NCBI GenBank assembly: GCA_016235455.1
Contig: JACRKZ010000082.1
Coordinates: 1-64,000 of the forward strand
DNA from: Armatimonadota bacterium
GTDB lineage: Bacteria > Armatimonadota > UBA10988
Length of the DNA: 64,000 nucleotides
Direction: 5' to 3'
A model generated the notes under the pieces. The model did not search any database. It worked only from the letters and a program-made list of their open reading frames with translations, and was not told where the DNA came from. Numbering within the stretch: position 1 is the first letter of the stretch; each line of letters starts with the position of its first letter. The position numbers and the translations under genes are program-made. Positions 18,501 through 26,174 of this stretch are shown in pieces.

Positions 18501-19255
18501 TGGTACCCGGCGTCGCGCGCCAGCTTGGCCAGGGCACCGGTCGCACCCAGGCCGGGGAAGCCGACCACCACGGCGCGCGTCCCGGTGATCCGCCCGCGGT
18601 CGCTGGCGCTGCCGTTGACCGCCGCCTGTGCGAAGACAGCCTCCGCCGCCTGGCTACGCAGGCCGAGTCGGCCCGAGCGAACGGCCTTGGCCTCGGCCGG
18701 CACGGCGTAGCGGCAGGTCCACTGCCAGTCGGCGGCGCCAGCCGGCTTCACGCGGCCGATCACCGCGTCCGCCGCCACCTCGATCTCCATCGCGTAGGCC
18801 GTGCCCCACGACCACGCGGCGGTCCCCGTGGTGGTGGCCTCCAGCCTGGTGCCGGCCGCCGATTGCGCCTGCCACTCGCCGTCGAGCATCTCGACCAGCT
18901 CGATGCGGTGTGTCTTGCCGTCCGGGTCCTCGGTCAGCGAGATCAGCCAGAACCGCCGACCATCCTCGGCCAGGCGCGGGCCCATCGAAGCCCAGCCGCC
19001 GTCCTGAACGCGCCGACGAGGCGTCATCACCACCGACACGCGTCCGGCGCTGATGGGCGCCGTTGCGGTCAGCAGCGCGTCGCCATCGGCCGCCACCAGG
19101 CCGTCGGGCGAGGCCTGGTAACGGCCGGACAGCACCAGCCAGTCACCCGTGCTCTGCCACAGCGGCGGCAGCTTGGTGAGCGGGTCGGTGAAGGCGGTGG
19201 GCGCGGCGGCCAGGGCGCCGACGGACAGCGCGGACACGAGCCAGAGACGGTGCAT
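15536..19255 (-). CDS. Large secreted GH-A clan glycoside hydrolase (GH42-like)
   Basis: Exported protein of 1239 residues with signal RLWLVSALSVGALAAA. N-terminal residues ~20-220 are a concanavalin-like beta domain. Residues ~225-320 resemble a glutamine-amidotransferase-like fold often inserted in large glycosidases (VEWIEQGGDLYAGG), followed by more beta domains to ~690. The TIM barrel starts near FLNGVNYWPRN. Candidate catalytic residues are Glu814 in HWEPRLG and Glu977 in VFWAEFGHS. A beta sandwich ends the chain. GAGGT precedes the ATG. It lies 8 bases after the twin-repeat protein gene and 14 bases before the dehydrogenase gene, clearly co-transcribed. A precise GH family cannot be set by eye. 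Confidence 0.75.
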   Translation of the reverse strand: MHRLWLVSALSVGALAAAPTAFTDPLTKLPPLWQSTGDWLVLSGRYQASPDGLVAADGDALLTATAPISAGRVSVVMTPRRRVQDGGWASMGPRLAEDGRRFWLISLTEDPDGKTHRIELVEMLDGEWQAQSAAGTRLEATTTGTAAWSWGTAYAMEIEVAADAVIGRVKPAGAADWQWTCRYAVPAEAKAVRSGRLGLRSQAAEAVFAQAAVNGSASDRGRITGTRAVVVGFPGLGATGALAKLARDAGYQIRLASPVDLKLDPALDRLLLVDSLRRLPVATMRAVVEWIEQGGDLYAGGAEPFADPLFKLPDGTWKTRDDALAAVDGRGTALDLGRDAGLRVATNNSAAKSELLYGQPGPAGARDAARLSLPEFNGWHTLAANEARFGAGETLTVVWVKGTPGQATTLEWREDDGSRWIAAIPLTDTWTKHVLDPSAFGFWADGSPEARRDTQFRPDHAKGLSFGPATGFGTTHAGPFELHIGSIRTAASPVTFEAFTPPVIETLSPWYKQWETADGRRIPYQRPRGQTLAAELEGRHQTLAGGLSRYVTTKGAAIFWQPSGVGNDAEALRAARAGVWLLNGGPEKIVHVEGEPVPLGARLLNCGAANQKVSVRVTVDGRPQTIEVDLAAGAQRGALVQPATGLGVGLHRVGVEVLVAGQVVDSGATPLRIVPKTPVVSAARRVRVQGDTFRVGGRPVFLNGVNYWPRNVSGLEPDRYNNGWLKREDYDPDVVEADLALMQKLGLNLVSIQPGHPEPMIDFLERCRAHGIWVNLFTSSAGGLGFNPEHDRDLLTSARVVGNDTVAMLDLHWEPRLGNHAERTRWDGEWRAWIVEQYGSVESAERAWGLAAPREAGQVSNPTDQQIGSDGPHRIMVAAYRRFADDLISRRYGRVCRSLRSLDPDLLLGVRTGYGGTGQEWAGRVMAYDLTSGAAHLDFASPEGYGMSPDWAKASGTGFITAWGKWAGAGKPVFWAEFGHSIGARGGTPDTRAQQTAIWRGTLRLCLQDRAAASAGWWWPGGWRVNERSDYGVVEPDGTPREALLAAAEVGRQVQAELLKPAPDSPTLLVDRDADARGLFGLWSAKDAEFRRLTAQGKSVRLVTEATGKSTRDMPLVQVGNVPYAGSGPLKHANAEVAGIEVVWPGGSARGENGQALSVAGGGPLKVTVKLVNTGEAAWDGCRLTLGAETLDVPATPRFGTAEVIFTLTAEGDRTLSARVSTAAGAAFGETVRVRLVAK

Positions 19256-19263
19256 GGTCTACC

Positions 19264-20484
19264 TCAATCATGTGGCGAGCCCGAAGCCCAGGTGATGCCG
19301 GTGCCGCTCGACTGCGCGTTCTGGCTCCAGGTTGCCGGGTCGGAGTCGAGCACAGTATAGGTGCCCGCCGGCAACTCCACCATGGGCTCGACCACCCACA
19401 TGATCGGTAGACGACCGCCGCTCGCGCCAGTGCCCACGGCCTGCCAGGGGCCGTAGGTCTTGCCGCCGGGACCGGCCAAGGACAGCGTGCCCGGCTTGGC
19501 GCCATTGCCGCCGTTGTAGTGATAGGTGCGCAGATAGGTCAGCCTGGCTGGCCTGGCCAGCGTGAAGACCGTCGGCTTGGTGGGCCGATTGCTGATCGCG
19601 CCACCGTTGGAGTTGTCGTAGAGCGTGATCACCGGGCCCGCCTTCACCTCGGGCGCCATGACGCCGGTGACGGTGGCGAAGCCGCGGCTGCCGGCGGCAT
19701 CGTTGGTGCCCCAGGTGGCCGGCTCGGAGTCGACGATGGTGTACTGGCCGGCGGCGAAGCGCGCGCTGACATCAGCTACCCAGTAGAGGTTCTTCCGCCC
19801 CTGGGCGTCGCCACGGCCGGTGGTGCGCCAGGGGCCGTAGACCGTGCCGTCGGCCGCGCGCAGGGCGATGGTGCCCGGTGTGGCGCCCTTGCCGCCGTTG
19901 TAGTGGTAGGTCTCGATGGTGGCGATCACGGCGGGACGGGCTAAGGTCACGACGGTCGGCACCGTCGGATTCGGGCGGACACCTCCGCCGTTCTCGTTGC
20001 GGAACAGGACTGTGGGCGCGCCGCCCAGGGGCACGCGCGACGGGAGGTTGGTCGTGGTGGCCGGCGGCGCGGTCGGTGTGGTGGGCGGGGTCGGTGGCCT
20101 GGGCCCGGCCGGCGTGATCATCAGCGGTTCGTCACGACGCAGCCCGATGGCCGTCGGCACGTCGACCCCGTCGTCCCAGCGGAAGCCGTTGACCATGACT
20201 GCCTTGGGGTGCAGCATCAGGCCGATGCGGTAGCTGGCAAGGCCGCTGTCCGCGGGCCAGGTGAGCGTGGCGGTGAGCCCACGTCCGCTGGGCAGCAGAA
20301 CGCCCGATACGGTGCCAGCGACCTTGCCGTCCGGCTGGCGGCAGGTGCCGCTGACGTCGGTGCCGGCGATTCTCAGGTCGAGCCGGACCGATGGGCCAGC
20401 CCATGCGCCGGCCAACGGATGCGGCTGCGCCACCGCGATACCGGCGGCCATGGTCAAGATCAGTGCCGCATGTCTGGTGCTCAT
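19264..20484 (-). CDS. Secreted protein with two tandem ~115-residue repeats of an unnamed domain
   Basis: Exported protein of 406 residues with signal AALILTMAAGIAVA. A small beta domain (~25-130) is followed by a Pro/Thr linker (PPTPPTTPTAPPATTT) and two copies of one module (~165-276 and ~287-400). Shared landmarks of the module are an NGG near its start, TLARPA, TYHYNGG, PGT, YGPW, AG(Q/T)YT and DS(E/D)PATW. I have met this pattern in secreted proteins of environmental bacteria but know no function for it. GGAGGGAGTGGGG precedes the ATG. It sits between the nucleotidyltransferase-like gene (18 bases) and the large glycosidase gene (8 bases), so it probably serves in glycan binding or cell-surface attachment. 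That is inference. Confidence 0.65.
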   Translation of the reverse strand: MSTRHAALILTMAAGIAVAQPHPLAGAWAGPSVRLDLRIAGTDVSGTCRQPDGKVAGTVSGVLLPSGRGLTATLTWPADSGLASYRIGLMLHPKAVMVNGFRWDDGVDVPTAIGLRRDEPLMITPAGPRPPTPPTTPTAPPATTTNLPSRVPLGGAPTVLFRNENGGGVRPNPTVPTVVTLARPAVIATIETYHYNGGKGATPGTIALRAADGTVYGPWRTTGRGDAQGRKNLYWVADVSARFAAGQYTIVDSEPATWGTNDAAGSRGFATVTGVMAPEVKAGPVITLYDNSNGGAISNRPTKPTVFTLARPARLTYLRTYHYNGGNGAKPGTLSLAGPGGKTYGPWQAVGTGASGGRLPIMWVVEPMVELPAGTYTVLDSDPATWSQNAQSSGTGITWASGSPHD

Positions 20485-20502
20485 CGCCCCACTCCCTCCA
20501 GC

Positions 20503-22995
20503 CTACTCACGGACCTTCACGCCTTCGTACGCCGGGCTGCTCTGGCCAGCAGCGACCCACACATACTCGTGGTTCAGTTCGGTGCCCGTATAGCCGCAAA
20601 AGTCCTCGATGGTCAACCGCAGGGCGAGTGCGCGACCTGCTCTGTCGGCGGGCACCTGGGTCTTGAGATCGGCGGCCACGGCGGGTCCGGCAGCGATGGT
20701 CTGGGCGCCCATGTAGTAGTCGGCCGGGTGTACCAGCAGAGCCTTGCTGACCACCGTGCCATCTGGCGGCGTGTACAGCCAGGCGCCGGCGCGTACGAAG
20801 GAGTTGCCGCTACAGCGCAGCGTGATGTCCTGGCCGGGCGCGATGGTCGTCGGCGCCGCCTCCCACGCGCCGGCTGCCGTCAGCGGGTGGGGCACCTTGA
20901 ACTGCGGCCAGAGGGTCAGGTCGAGTTCGGTCCGCACGCTGCCCAGCCCCGTGCCGAGTTTGACCACCGGCGCGCCGACCTGGCCCGTGTCTCGTCGTGA
21001 AGTGCGCACGAGCACCCAGCGGCCCGTCGCCGCGGGCGGGTTGGGCGGCTCGGGCTTGGCGGTGTTTGGATCGGTCACCTCGACCTCCACCGAGGAGCGC
21101 ACCGTGCCCACGGCCAACATGGCGGGCGGGTCGGGCAGCGGGTTGGGGCCCGAACCCGGCTTGAGCGTCATGGTCACGCTGACGGTGTAGGTGCCGGGCT
21201 TCGAGAAGCGAAACGTGCGCGGGCCCTCGAGCGAGCTTCGCGTCACCGGGCTCCACGCGTAGGACTCGTCGATGAAGGAGCCGGCTCCCGACAGGAGGGT
21301 CAACAGGCGCCTCATGCGACTGAGCTTGGCGTAGAACCGCCGGTCCTGGCACCCAGGCGTGACCGTCACCTCAACGGGTTGGCCTGCCCAGACCGCGGGG
21401 CACGGTTGGTAGCTCAGTGCCAGCGGCGCGTGCATCACGTCCTGGGCCAGCACCAGGTACTCGGCAGCCAACTGGTCGCGTTGCCAGCGCCAAGCCTGGA
21501 GGATGACTGGATAGCACCGGGCCAACATGGCATCACCGGCCGCGGCGTCGTCGCGAGCGGGCGCTCCGGCGATGTCGCGATTCGTGGCGCGTTGGCACTG
21601 GGTCCAGACCACCTGCCTCAGCCGCGCCTCGCTCAGGCACTCGGCCACGAGCCGCTCCAGCGTGAAGCAGAAACGAGTGTCGGGCTCATCGCGCTCGCGG
21701 CCCAGGCCCGTGTAGATGCCGGCCATCAGGTCCCAGGCGTCCTGCCGGTTGACCACCAGGTCGATACCGCCGGCGCGCGCCTGGTCGATGATGGCCTTGG
21801 TCAGCTCGGCCAGCAGACCCAACGGCAGGGACTTCAGGAGCAGGCTCTGGATCCCTGCCACCATCAGCGTCTCGCCCATGTCGCCCTGCGCGGCGGCCAG
21901 GGCCGTGGTGTTGGCGGCTTGGAGCACCATCACCGCGGTCATGATCCGCTCAAACTGGGCCGCGTTCGGGGCCTGGGCCCAGATCTGCCCGAGCAGACGA
22001 CCGACGGGGCCCTTGGGATTCTCCAAGCCCACCAGCAGCTCGCGCTGCATCAGCCGGCCGACCGGCCCCGCCGTGGCAAAGGCCTTGAGGGTCGAGGCCT
22101 CCATGTGCGAACTGGCCACCAACTGCCGCACCCGAGTCGCCACCTGACCCAGCGGGGTGCCGCCCTCCAGCGCCGTGACCAGTGCAGCGATCTCCGCCTT
22201 GTTCAGCGTTGCGGTGCCCAGCCTGGCCAGTTCGCGCGACTTGGTCAGGTCGTTGCCCAGCCGCTTGAGGTACTTGAGCACCTTGTCCGAGCGGCCGGCG
22301 CGCAGCTCGTCCAGGCAGTGTTCGCCCCACTGAATGGCGGTGTTCGCCGTACCGGCGCTGGTGAAGGTGCGCTGGCCGTCGAGGAAATGGGTGAGGTCGA
22401 CCGCGCCGACAACGGCCTTGCCGTTCTCGGCGCGATAGAAGCAACGCCCCTTGGTCTGCTCATAGAACTGCGTGAAGGCGCCCGACCCCTCACCGTACAG
22501 CCCTTCGACGTACTTGGCCGGCGTCGTGGGACCCACCTTGCCGGAGAAGCCCAGGTTCGGCACCTCGCCGACCTTGGTATAGACAGCCAAGGCGTCATCG
22601 GCGTCGAGCACCGTGCCCATGAGCTGGCTCGGCGCGTAGAGATTGGTGCGCTCGAGGATGGGACCGGCTTCGGCGCCGAACTCCTCGCGGATCATGCGGC
22701 CCAGGGCGCTCTTGGCCTGTTGCCACTGCGCGCCTGGGTTGGCCGCGCTCTTGGGCAGCAAGAGGCGCATATCGTGGTCCGAAGTGGCAGCGTTGTAGGC
22801 ACCCGAAATCCACGAGCCGCAGCCAGTGACACTGTGGCCGGTCTCCGCGACGAACTTGCGCACGACCTTCTGCACGCGCGCGCGCTGCAAGTCAGCGGCG
22901 CGCTTCGCCGCCTCATCGAGCTGTCCCATCGCCGGCCACGCCAGCATCAGAACAGCAAGCGCCACCAGCCGACAGGACGCCGGACGCATTGCCAT
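20503..22995 (-). CDS. Secreted protein with nucleotidyltransferase-like N-terminal domain and PKD-like C-terminus
   Basis: Exported protein of 830 residues (signal LVALAVLMLAWPAMG; GAGAGGGG 6 bases before the ATG). No family recognised overall. Residues 56-81 contain VTGCGSWISGAYNAATSDHD, resembling the polymerase-beta nucleotidyltransferase signature: Gly60-Ser61, then Asp73-x-Asp75, with a possible third acid Asp200 in GAVDLTHF. A helical region follows to ~520. The C-terminal third is beta-rich with a PKD-like piece (FSKPGTYTVSVTMTL). First gene of the four-gene operon running to 14508; a TACAAT hexamer on the minus strand (23030-23035) is a plausible -10. An exported nucleotidyltransferase fold is odd, and the match could be coincidental. 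Confidence 0.5.
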   Translation of the reverse strand: MAMRPASCRLVALAVLMLAWPAMGQLDEAAKRAADLQRARVQKVVRKFVAETGHSVTGCGSWISGAYNAATSDHDMRLLLPKSAANPGAQWQQAKSALGRMIREEFGAEAGPILERTNLYAPSQLMGTVLDADDALAVYTKVGEVPNLGFSGKVGPTTPAKYVEGLYGEGSGAFTQFYEQTKGRCFYRAENGKAVVGAVDLTHFLDGQRTFTSAGTANTAIQWGEHCLDELRAGRSDKVLKYLKRLGNDLTKSRELARLGTATLNKAEIAALVTALEGGTPLGQVATRVRQLVASSHMEASTLKAFATAGPVGRLMQRELLVGLENPKGPVGRLLGQIWAQAPNAAQFERIMTAVMVLQAANTTALAAAQGDMGETLMVAGIQSLLLKSLPLGLLAELTKAIIDQARAGGIDLVVNRQDAWDLMAGIYTGLGRERDEPDTRFCFTLERLVAECLSEARLRQVVWTQCQRATNRDIAGAPARDDAAAGDAMLARCYPVILQAWRWQRDQLAAEYLVLAQDVMHAPLALSYQPCPAVWAGQPVEVTVTPGCQDRRFYAKLSRMRRLLTLLSGAGSFIDESYAWSPVTRSSLEGPRTFRFSKPGTYTVSVTMTLKPGSGPNPLPDPPAMLAVGTVRSSVEVEVTDPNTAKPEPPNPPAATGRWVLVRTSRRDTGQVGAPVVKLGTGLGSVRTELDLTLWPQFKVPHPLTAAGAWEAAPTTIAPGQDITLRCSGNSFVRAGAWLYTPPDGTVVSKALLVHPADYYMGAQTIAAGPAVAADLKTQVPADRAGRALALRLTIEDFCGYTGTELNHEYVWVAAGQSSPAYEGVKVRE

Positions 22996-23080
22996 CGCGA
23001 ACCCCTCTCGCTACGACAGATGTGGCGCAATTGTACCGAGCGCCGCGGCGGCGCGCTACTCTGGGGCCGACTCGTGTGGT

Positions 23081-24709
23081 TCAGCGTCGGCTGGCCAGCC
23101 AGCGCCGGCCCTCGGCCATGCTCTGTTCCCACGGCCAGCCCGACGGATCGGGCTTGCCGCGCAGCCCGCCGGCGAAGTCGCGGTGGTAGAGCACGCCTTC
23201 GGTGAAGCTCTCGCCCTCGATGTGCCGTGGCGGGATGCCGCGGCGCGCACAGATATCGGCCACCAGACGGCCGACGTTCTGCACCTGGCCGGGCGTGTAG
23301 TCGTCGCCGCGGGAGACGATCTCGATGCCGATGGTCTCGGCGTTGAAGTCGTAGATGGGGCCTTTGTTGGTCCACTGGCCGGTGCCCGCGTGCCGGGCGA
23401 TGGTCGATTCCTCGGCCAGTTGGCAGACCACGCCGCTGCGGAACACCAGGTACTGCACGCCAATCGTGCGCGGCTCGCGCGGCAGCCGCTCGCCGGGGGT
23501 GATGTCCTGGTAGAACCCTGCCAGGCGCCAGGTGGTGCCGCTGGTCAAGGCGTTGAGATTGCCCGAATCGCTGTTGGAGGCGGTGTGGTGCAGCACCACC
23601 CAGCGGGCCGGCGTGGGCCGCTGCCAGCGCATGGTGCCGGGCCGGCGGTCGCCCACTACAGCCGAATCGATCTTGGGCGCCGCCTGGCCGGCGAAGGCGC
23701 ACTTCGCGCTGTCGAAGACCACGCCGCTGGGCCCGACGTTGCGCACCCGCCGCGAGACGCGCACGGTCTGACCGGAGACGTCAGTGTCGTCGGCCTCGAT
23801 CAGGTCGCGCGAGGCGACGCCCATGCGGTCACTGCGGCCCAGACTGACCACCACCTCGCGGCCGTCGGGCGAGAGTGCCGGTCGCGCCGGCCAGGTCCTG
23901 TCCAGCAGCGGCACACGCGGGTCGATCTCGGCCAGCGCCGTCGACTCGCCGGTGGCCGGGTCGAACCGCACCAGCCGCGTGTCTTCGCCGACCTGGGTCA
24001 GCGCATAGCCGCGTCCGGCGACCACGACCATCTCGCCCACCATGCCGGCTGGCGTCGTGGCCTTCAGCGCGCCGAGCAGCGCCCGGTCGGCCTCGGCCGT
24101 GGTCAACTCGACCGCACCGTCGGGCAGGCGGCGCTGGCTGATGACGCCGTTCTCGGCCTGCCACACCAGCGTGTCGGTCTCGGCTCGCCAGGCATACTGA
24201 TCGCGCAGGCCGGGCCGCGCCTCCCCCATGGCCAGCGGCGCACCAGCCAGCGCGCCGGAGACGGCGTCGAAGACGACCAACTCGGCGCTGCGCCGGCCGT
24301 TCGCCAGCCGCAGCGCGGCCACGTAGCGCGCGCTGGGCGCGGGCTTGAGGCCGGCCAGATCGAGGCCGCCCGCCACGACGCGCGCGGCGCGCGTGGCGGG
24401 ATCGAGGAAGTAGGCCGGTCCGAACGCCGGATCGCCCAGCAAGCCGTGCGCGCTGTGCGCGAGCAGCGCCTTGCCATCAGGCAACCAGGCCGGGTCCATG
24501 CCAGGACCCAGCCAGCGGGCGGCGGAGCCGTCGGTGGCCACGGCGTGCAGGCCGGGGTTGCGCAGCGTGGGCACAGCCCACGCCGCGGTCGACAGCAGCA
24601 GCGCTATCCCTGGCAGCGCGGACCTCCAGGTCCTCACCATCCGCAGCCGGCTGCGCTGTGCGGACGTGGACGTCCGCGCTCTCAGCGTGGACATCGACGC
24701 GCCCAGCAT
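23081..24709 (-). CDS. Exported N-acetylmuramoyl-L-alanine amidase (Amidase_2) fused to a beta-propeller
   Basis: Probable peptidoglycan amidase of 542 residues cutting the lactyl-peptide bond. After an unusually long basic n-region, the export segment SALPGIALLLSTAAWA leads to a WD40/TolB-like propeller (~60-310). The C-terminal Amidase_2/PGRP domain has zinc ligands visible in VVLHHTA, IARHAG and KPDPSGWPW (Asp as third ligand, as in AmpD). The ATG at 24709 is chosen because GGGAG sits 6 bases upstream within the last codons of gatB, whose TGA is at 24713-24711. The start lies one base past that stop, indicating translational coupling. Coupling of cell-wall hydrolysis with aminoacyl-tRNA synthesis may simply reflect operon packing. 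Confidence 0.8.
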   Translation of the reverse strand: MLGASMSTLRARTSTSAQRSRLRMVRTWRSALPGIALLLSTAAWAVPTLRNPGLHAVATDGSAARWLGPGMDPAWLPDGKALLAHSAHGLLGDPAFGPAYFLDPATRAARVVAGGLDLAGLKPAPSARYVAALRLANGRRSAELVVFDAVSGALAGAPLAMGEARPGLRDQYAWRAETDTLVWQAENGVISQRRLPDGAVELTTAEADRALLGALKATTPAGMVGEMVVVAGRGYALTQVGEDTRLVRFDPATGESTALAEIDPRVPLLDRTWPARPALSPDGREVVVSLGRSDRMGVASRDLIEADDTDVSGQTVRVSRRVRNVGPSGVVFDSAKCAFAGQAAPKIDSAVVGDRRPGTMRWQRPTPARWVVLHHTASNSDSGNLNALTSGTTWRLAGFYQDITPGERLPREPRTIGVQYLVFRSGVVCQLAEESTIARHAGTGQWTNKGPIYDFNAETIGIEIVSRGDDYTPGQVQNVGRLVADICARRGIPPRHIEGESFTEGVLYHRDFAGGLRGKPDPSGWPWEQSMAEGRRWLASRR

Positions 24710-24710
24710 G

Positions 24711-26174
24711 TCAGACTCCCAACCGCCCACACAGCAACTTTTCGACATCCTTGGGGTCGGCCTGGCCGCGTGTGGCCTTCATCACCTGACCCACCAGGAA
24801 GCCCATGACCTTCGTGTTGCCGCTCTGGATCTTCTGCACGGCATCGGCGTTGGCGGCCAGCACCTCGTCGAGCACTGGCCCGAGCGTGCTGGCTTCAGCC
24901 TTGCGGATACCCAGGTCGGCCTTGGCCGGCTCGACACCGACGCCCTTGTCGAACATGTAGGGCAGCACCTGCTTGAACTGCGGGCCGGTCAGGTCGCCAC
25001 TGTCCCACTGCCGAGCCAACTCGGCGATGTCGGCCGCGCTCACGGGCAACAGCGCGCAGTCGTCGAGGCTCAGGCCGCGATCGTTGACCTGTGCCAGGAA
25101 GTCGCCCAGTAGCACGTTGGCCACGCGGTCGACGTTGGCGAACAGCCCGAGTGCAGCCTCGAAATAGGCCGAGAACGAGCGGCTCTGGGCCAGCAACTCG
25201 GCACGGTAGCGGTCGAGCCCCAGGCTGGATTCGTAGCGCACGATGATCTCGTGCTTCAGTTCCGGCCGGGTCAGGCGGATGGCGTCGACTTCGGCCTCGG
25301 TGAAGCGCAGCGGCGGCAGGTCGGGCTCGGGGAAGTAGCGATAGTCGTGCGCCTCTTCCTTGCTGCGCTGGAAGACCGTGCGGCCATTCTCGGCGTCCCA
25401 CCCCATGGTCGCCTGGACCACCTCTTCGCCGCGCTCATAGGCGCGGATGTGGCGCTTGATCTCATACTCGATGGCCTGGCGCACCACGTCGAAGCTGTTG
25501 ATGTTCTTGACTTCACAGCGCTTCCGCAGGATGCCCTGGGCCTCTTCCTCGGCGGTGCGCACGCTGATGTTGGCCTCCAGGCGCATGGCGCCGTCTTCCA
25601 TGCGGCCCGAGGCGATGCCCAGGAAGATGAGAATGTCGCGCAACTTGCGCAGATAGGCCACCGCTTCGTCGGCCGAGCGGCCGTCGGGCTCGGTGACGAT
25701 CTCCATGAGCGGCACCCCGGCGCGGTTGCAGTCGACCAGACTGTAGTGCTCGCCCGAGAAGCTGGTCAGGTGCGAGTTCTTGGCCGTGTCCTCCTCGAGG
25801 TGGACGCGGTTCACCCGGAACGGCTTGGTGCCGGCCTCGGTCTCGATGTCGATGAAGCCCTCGGCGCCGATGGGGTACTTGTACTGGGTCAGCTGGAAGC
25901 CCTTGACCAGGTCGGGGTACGGGTAGTTCTTGCGCTCGAACCAGCTGAACGGCGGCACATGGCAGTTGAGCGCCAGCGCGGCCATGATGCCGTAGCGCAG
26001 CGCCTCGGCATTGACCACCGGCATCATGCCCGGCGCGCCGAGGCAGATCGGGCAGACGTGGGTGTTAGGCTCGGCGCCGGCATAGTCGTTGGGGCACGCG
26101 CAGAACATCTTGCTCTGCGTGAGCAACTGGGTGTGGACCTCAAGTCCGACGACGACCTTCCATTCGATGCTCAC
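24711..26174 (-). CDS. gatB: Aspartyl/glutamyl-tRNA amidotransferase subunit B
   Basis: Subunit B of GatCAB, which converts Glu-tRNA(Gln) and/or Asp-tRNA(Asn) to the amidated forms; it binds the tRNA and performs the kinase and amidation steps. The 487 residues start at a GTG (26174) with GGGAGGTGG upstream, overlapping the gatA stop as GTGA. Conserved family segments include VVVGLEVHTQLLT, the cysteines of CACPND/CPICLGAPG (zinc site), KNYPYPDLVKGFQLTQY and the C-terminal YqeY-like tail (ANADAVQKIQSGNTKVMGFLVGQ, given in part). The ATG-proximal coding region upstream to 26330 is gatA sequence in another frame. Confidence 0.97.
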   Translation of the reverse strand: MSIEWKVVVGLEVHTQLLTQSKMFCACPNDYAGAEPNTHVCPICLGAPGMMPVVNAEALRYGIMAALALNCHVPPFSWFERKNYPYPDLVKGFQLTQYKYPIGAEGFIDIETEAGTKPFRVNRVHLEEDTAKNSHLTSFSGEHYSLVDCNRAGVPLMEIVTEPDGRSADEAVAYLRKLRDILIFLGIASGRMEDGAMRLEANISVRTAEEEAQGILRKRCEVKNINSFDVVRQAIEYEIKRHIRAYERGEEVVQATMGWDAENGRTVFQRSKEEAHDYRYFPEPDLPPLRFTEAEVDAIRLTRPELKHEIIVRYESSLGLDRYRAELLAQSRSFSAYFEAALGLFANVDRVANVLLGDFLAQVNDRGLSLDDCALLPVSAADIAELARQWDSGDLTGPQFKQVLPYMFDKGVGVEPAKADLGIRKAEASTLGPVLDEVLAANADAVQKIQSGNTKVMGFLVGQVMKATRGQADPKDVEKLLCGRLGV

